Positions 49,697-50,071 of a stretch of 50,071 bases of DNA are shown piece by piece. Each line of letters opens with the position of its first letter. The stretch's first letter is position 1. Source of the stretch: Synechococcus sp. CCY 9618 (GTDB lineage: Bacteria > Cyanobacteriota > Cyanobacteriia > PCC-6307 > Cyanobiaceae); contig NZ_JAFKRG010000005.1 in assembly GCF_019038415.1 (NCBI RefSeq), positions 1 to 50,071 of the forward strand, written 5' to 3'. The position numbers and the translations under genes were made by a program. Below the pieces are notes generated by a model, which worked only from the letters and a program-made list of their open reading frames with translations, was not told the origin of the DNA and did no database searches.

Positions 49697-49969
49697 TCAG
49701 GGGGTCAGGGGGCGCAGGCTGAGCTCCAGCAGCAAGGCCACCGCCAGGCGGTCCCGCAGGGGCATGCGGCCCAGCTGAAGGGCGAGCCGCTGGAGCTCCG
49801 ACCGCCGTTGCTGCAGCCGTGCCGCCTCCTGGCCGAGCCGCAGGAGCAGTCTCTCCTCGCGGCAGGCCGCCAGCAGGCCGGCCAGCTGCTGCCAGCGCTG
49901 GCGCAGGTCGGCCATCTCTCGGCAGAGGCTGCCGACCAGGCTCTCCGATGGCTGGGTGGTGGTGAGCAT
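49697..49969 (-). CDS. Small coiled-coil protein
   Basis: A 90-residue protein that is almost wholly helical: SLVGSLCREMADLRQRWQQL, AGLLAACREERLLLRLGQEA and ARLQQRRSELQRLALQLGRM, with heptad-like Leu/Ala spacing suggesting a coiled coil, then LRDRLAVALLLELSLRPLTP. No known domain is recognised. It is convergent with ferritin (30 bases between stops) and starts 8 bases after the stop of the partial gene to its right, so those two are probably co-transcribed. Confidence 0.6.
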   Translation of the reverse strand: MLTTTQPSESLVGSLCREMADLRQRWQQLAGLLAACREERLLLRLGQEAARLQQRRSELQRLALQLGRMPLRDRLAVALLLELSLRPLTP

Positions 49970-49977
49970 CCCGTTGC

Positions 49978-50071
49978 TCAGGCGGCGAGGGGTGCGCCGT
50001 CGACCAGCTCCGGCGACAGGCGCAGGCCCGCTGCACCGCTGGGGGCCTCCAGCAGCTGGGCGGTGCGGATG
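49978..50071 (-). CDS. C-terminal end of an unidentified gene (cut by window edge)
   Basis: On the minus strand, an open frame from the window edge reads IRTAQLLEAPSGAAGLRLSP then ELVDGAPLAA and stops at 49978-49980. Only 30 residues are visible, too few to identify. Spacing of 8 bases to the downstream coiled-coil gene suggests one transcript. The frame is open and free of stops to the edge, but its reality is judged mainly from spacing. Confidence 0.45.
   Translation of the reverse strand, partial: IRTAQLLEAPSGAAGLRLSPELVDGAPLAA

Noticed and set aside
1-50071. tRNA genes, CRISPR arrays, insertion sequences, prophage genes
   Set aside because: I looked for T-loop motifs, regular repeats and transposase or integrase signatures and saw none; a dedicated search could still find a diverged case.

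Overview
The window is GC-rich DNA from a cyanobacterium, most likely a picocyanobacterium of the Cyanobium/Synechococcus group. Supporting markers are a phycocyanin beta subunit at the left edge, a high-light-inducible protein, DUF3104- and DUF1830-like proteins, type III glutamine synthetase GlnN, and a sucrose synthase/phosphatase/fructokinase/amylosucrase cluster. I saw no tRNA, rRNA, CRISPR array or transposase. All calls come from reading the sequence; no database search was run.

Layout. 0-5.4 kb: truncated cpcB, a divergent thioredoxin-fold GST protein coupled to a DUF2808 protein, then small conserved genes, an FAD monooxygenase and a TerB-like protein. 5.5-12.3 kb: a HAD phosphatase, glnN, two small genes, then an electrophile-stress type locus (old yellow enzyme, FMN reductase, pirin) divergent from an HxlR regulator. 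12.2-20.4 kb: a cellulose-synthase-like glycosyltransferase, a radical SAM ArsS-like protein, and a leftward operon of desaturase, homoserine-acetyltransferase-like hydrolase and a GlnT-like ligase.

20.4-28.0 kb is the most striking part: a guanidine-I (ykkC) riboswitch heads a leftward series of eight tightly packed genes. They encode a guanidine hydrolase of the GdmH type, nickel chaperones HypA and HypB, a GlnT-like gamma-glutamyl ligase, a three-part ABC importer and a Rieske oxygenase. The hydrolase, chaperones and importer match the known cyanobacterial guanidine locus. The ligase and the oxygenase are additions that suggest use of substituted guanidines or of the released amine.

28.1-35.2 kb: a LuxR-type regulator, a tandem pair of 52-residue paralogues, polyphosphate kinase 2, a frameshifted conserved gene, a rhomboid protease, an AEC transporter, an SPFH protein, a 2-oxoglutarate oxygenase and a high-light-inducible protein. 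35.4-41.5 kb: a sucrose cluster (sps, spp, frk, ams) whose sps, spp and ams genes look visibly lower in GC than the flanks. 41.5-50 kb: cell-wall enzymes (lytic transglycosylase, M23 peptidase), small membrane and conserved proteins, then a decayed stretch with a histone-deacetylase-like pseudogene and a feoB remnant beside a ferritin gene.
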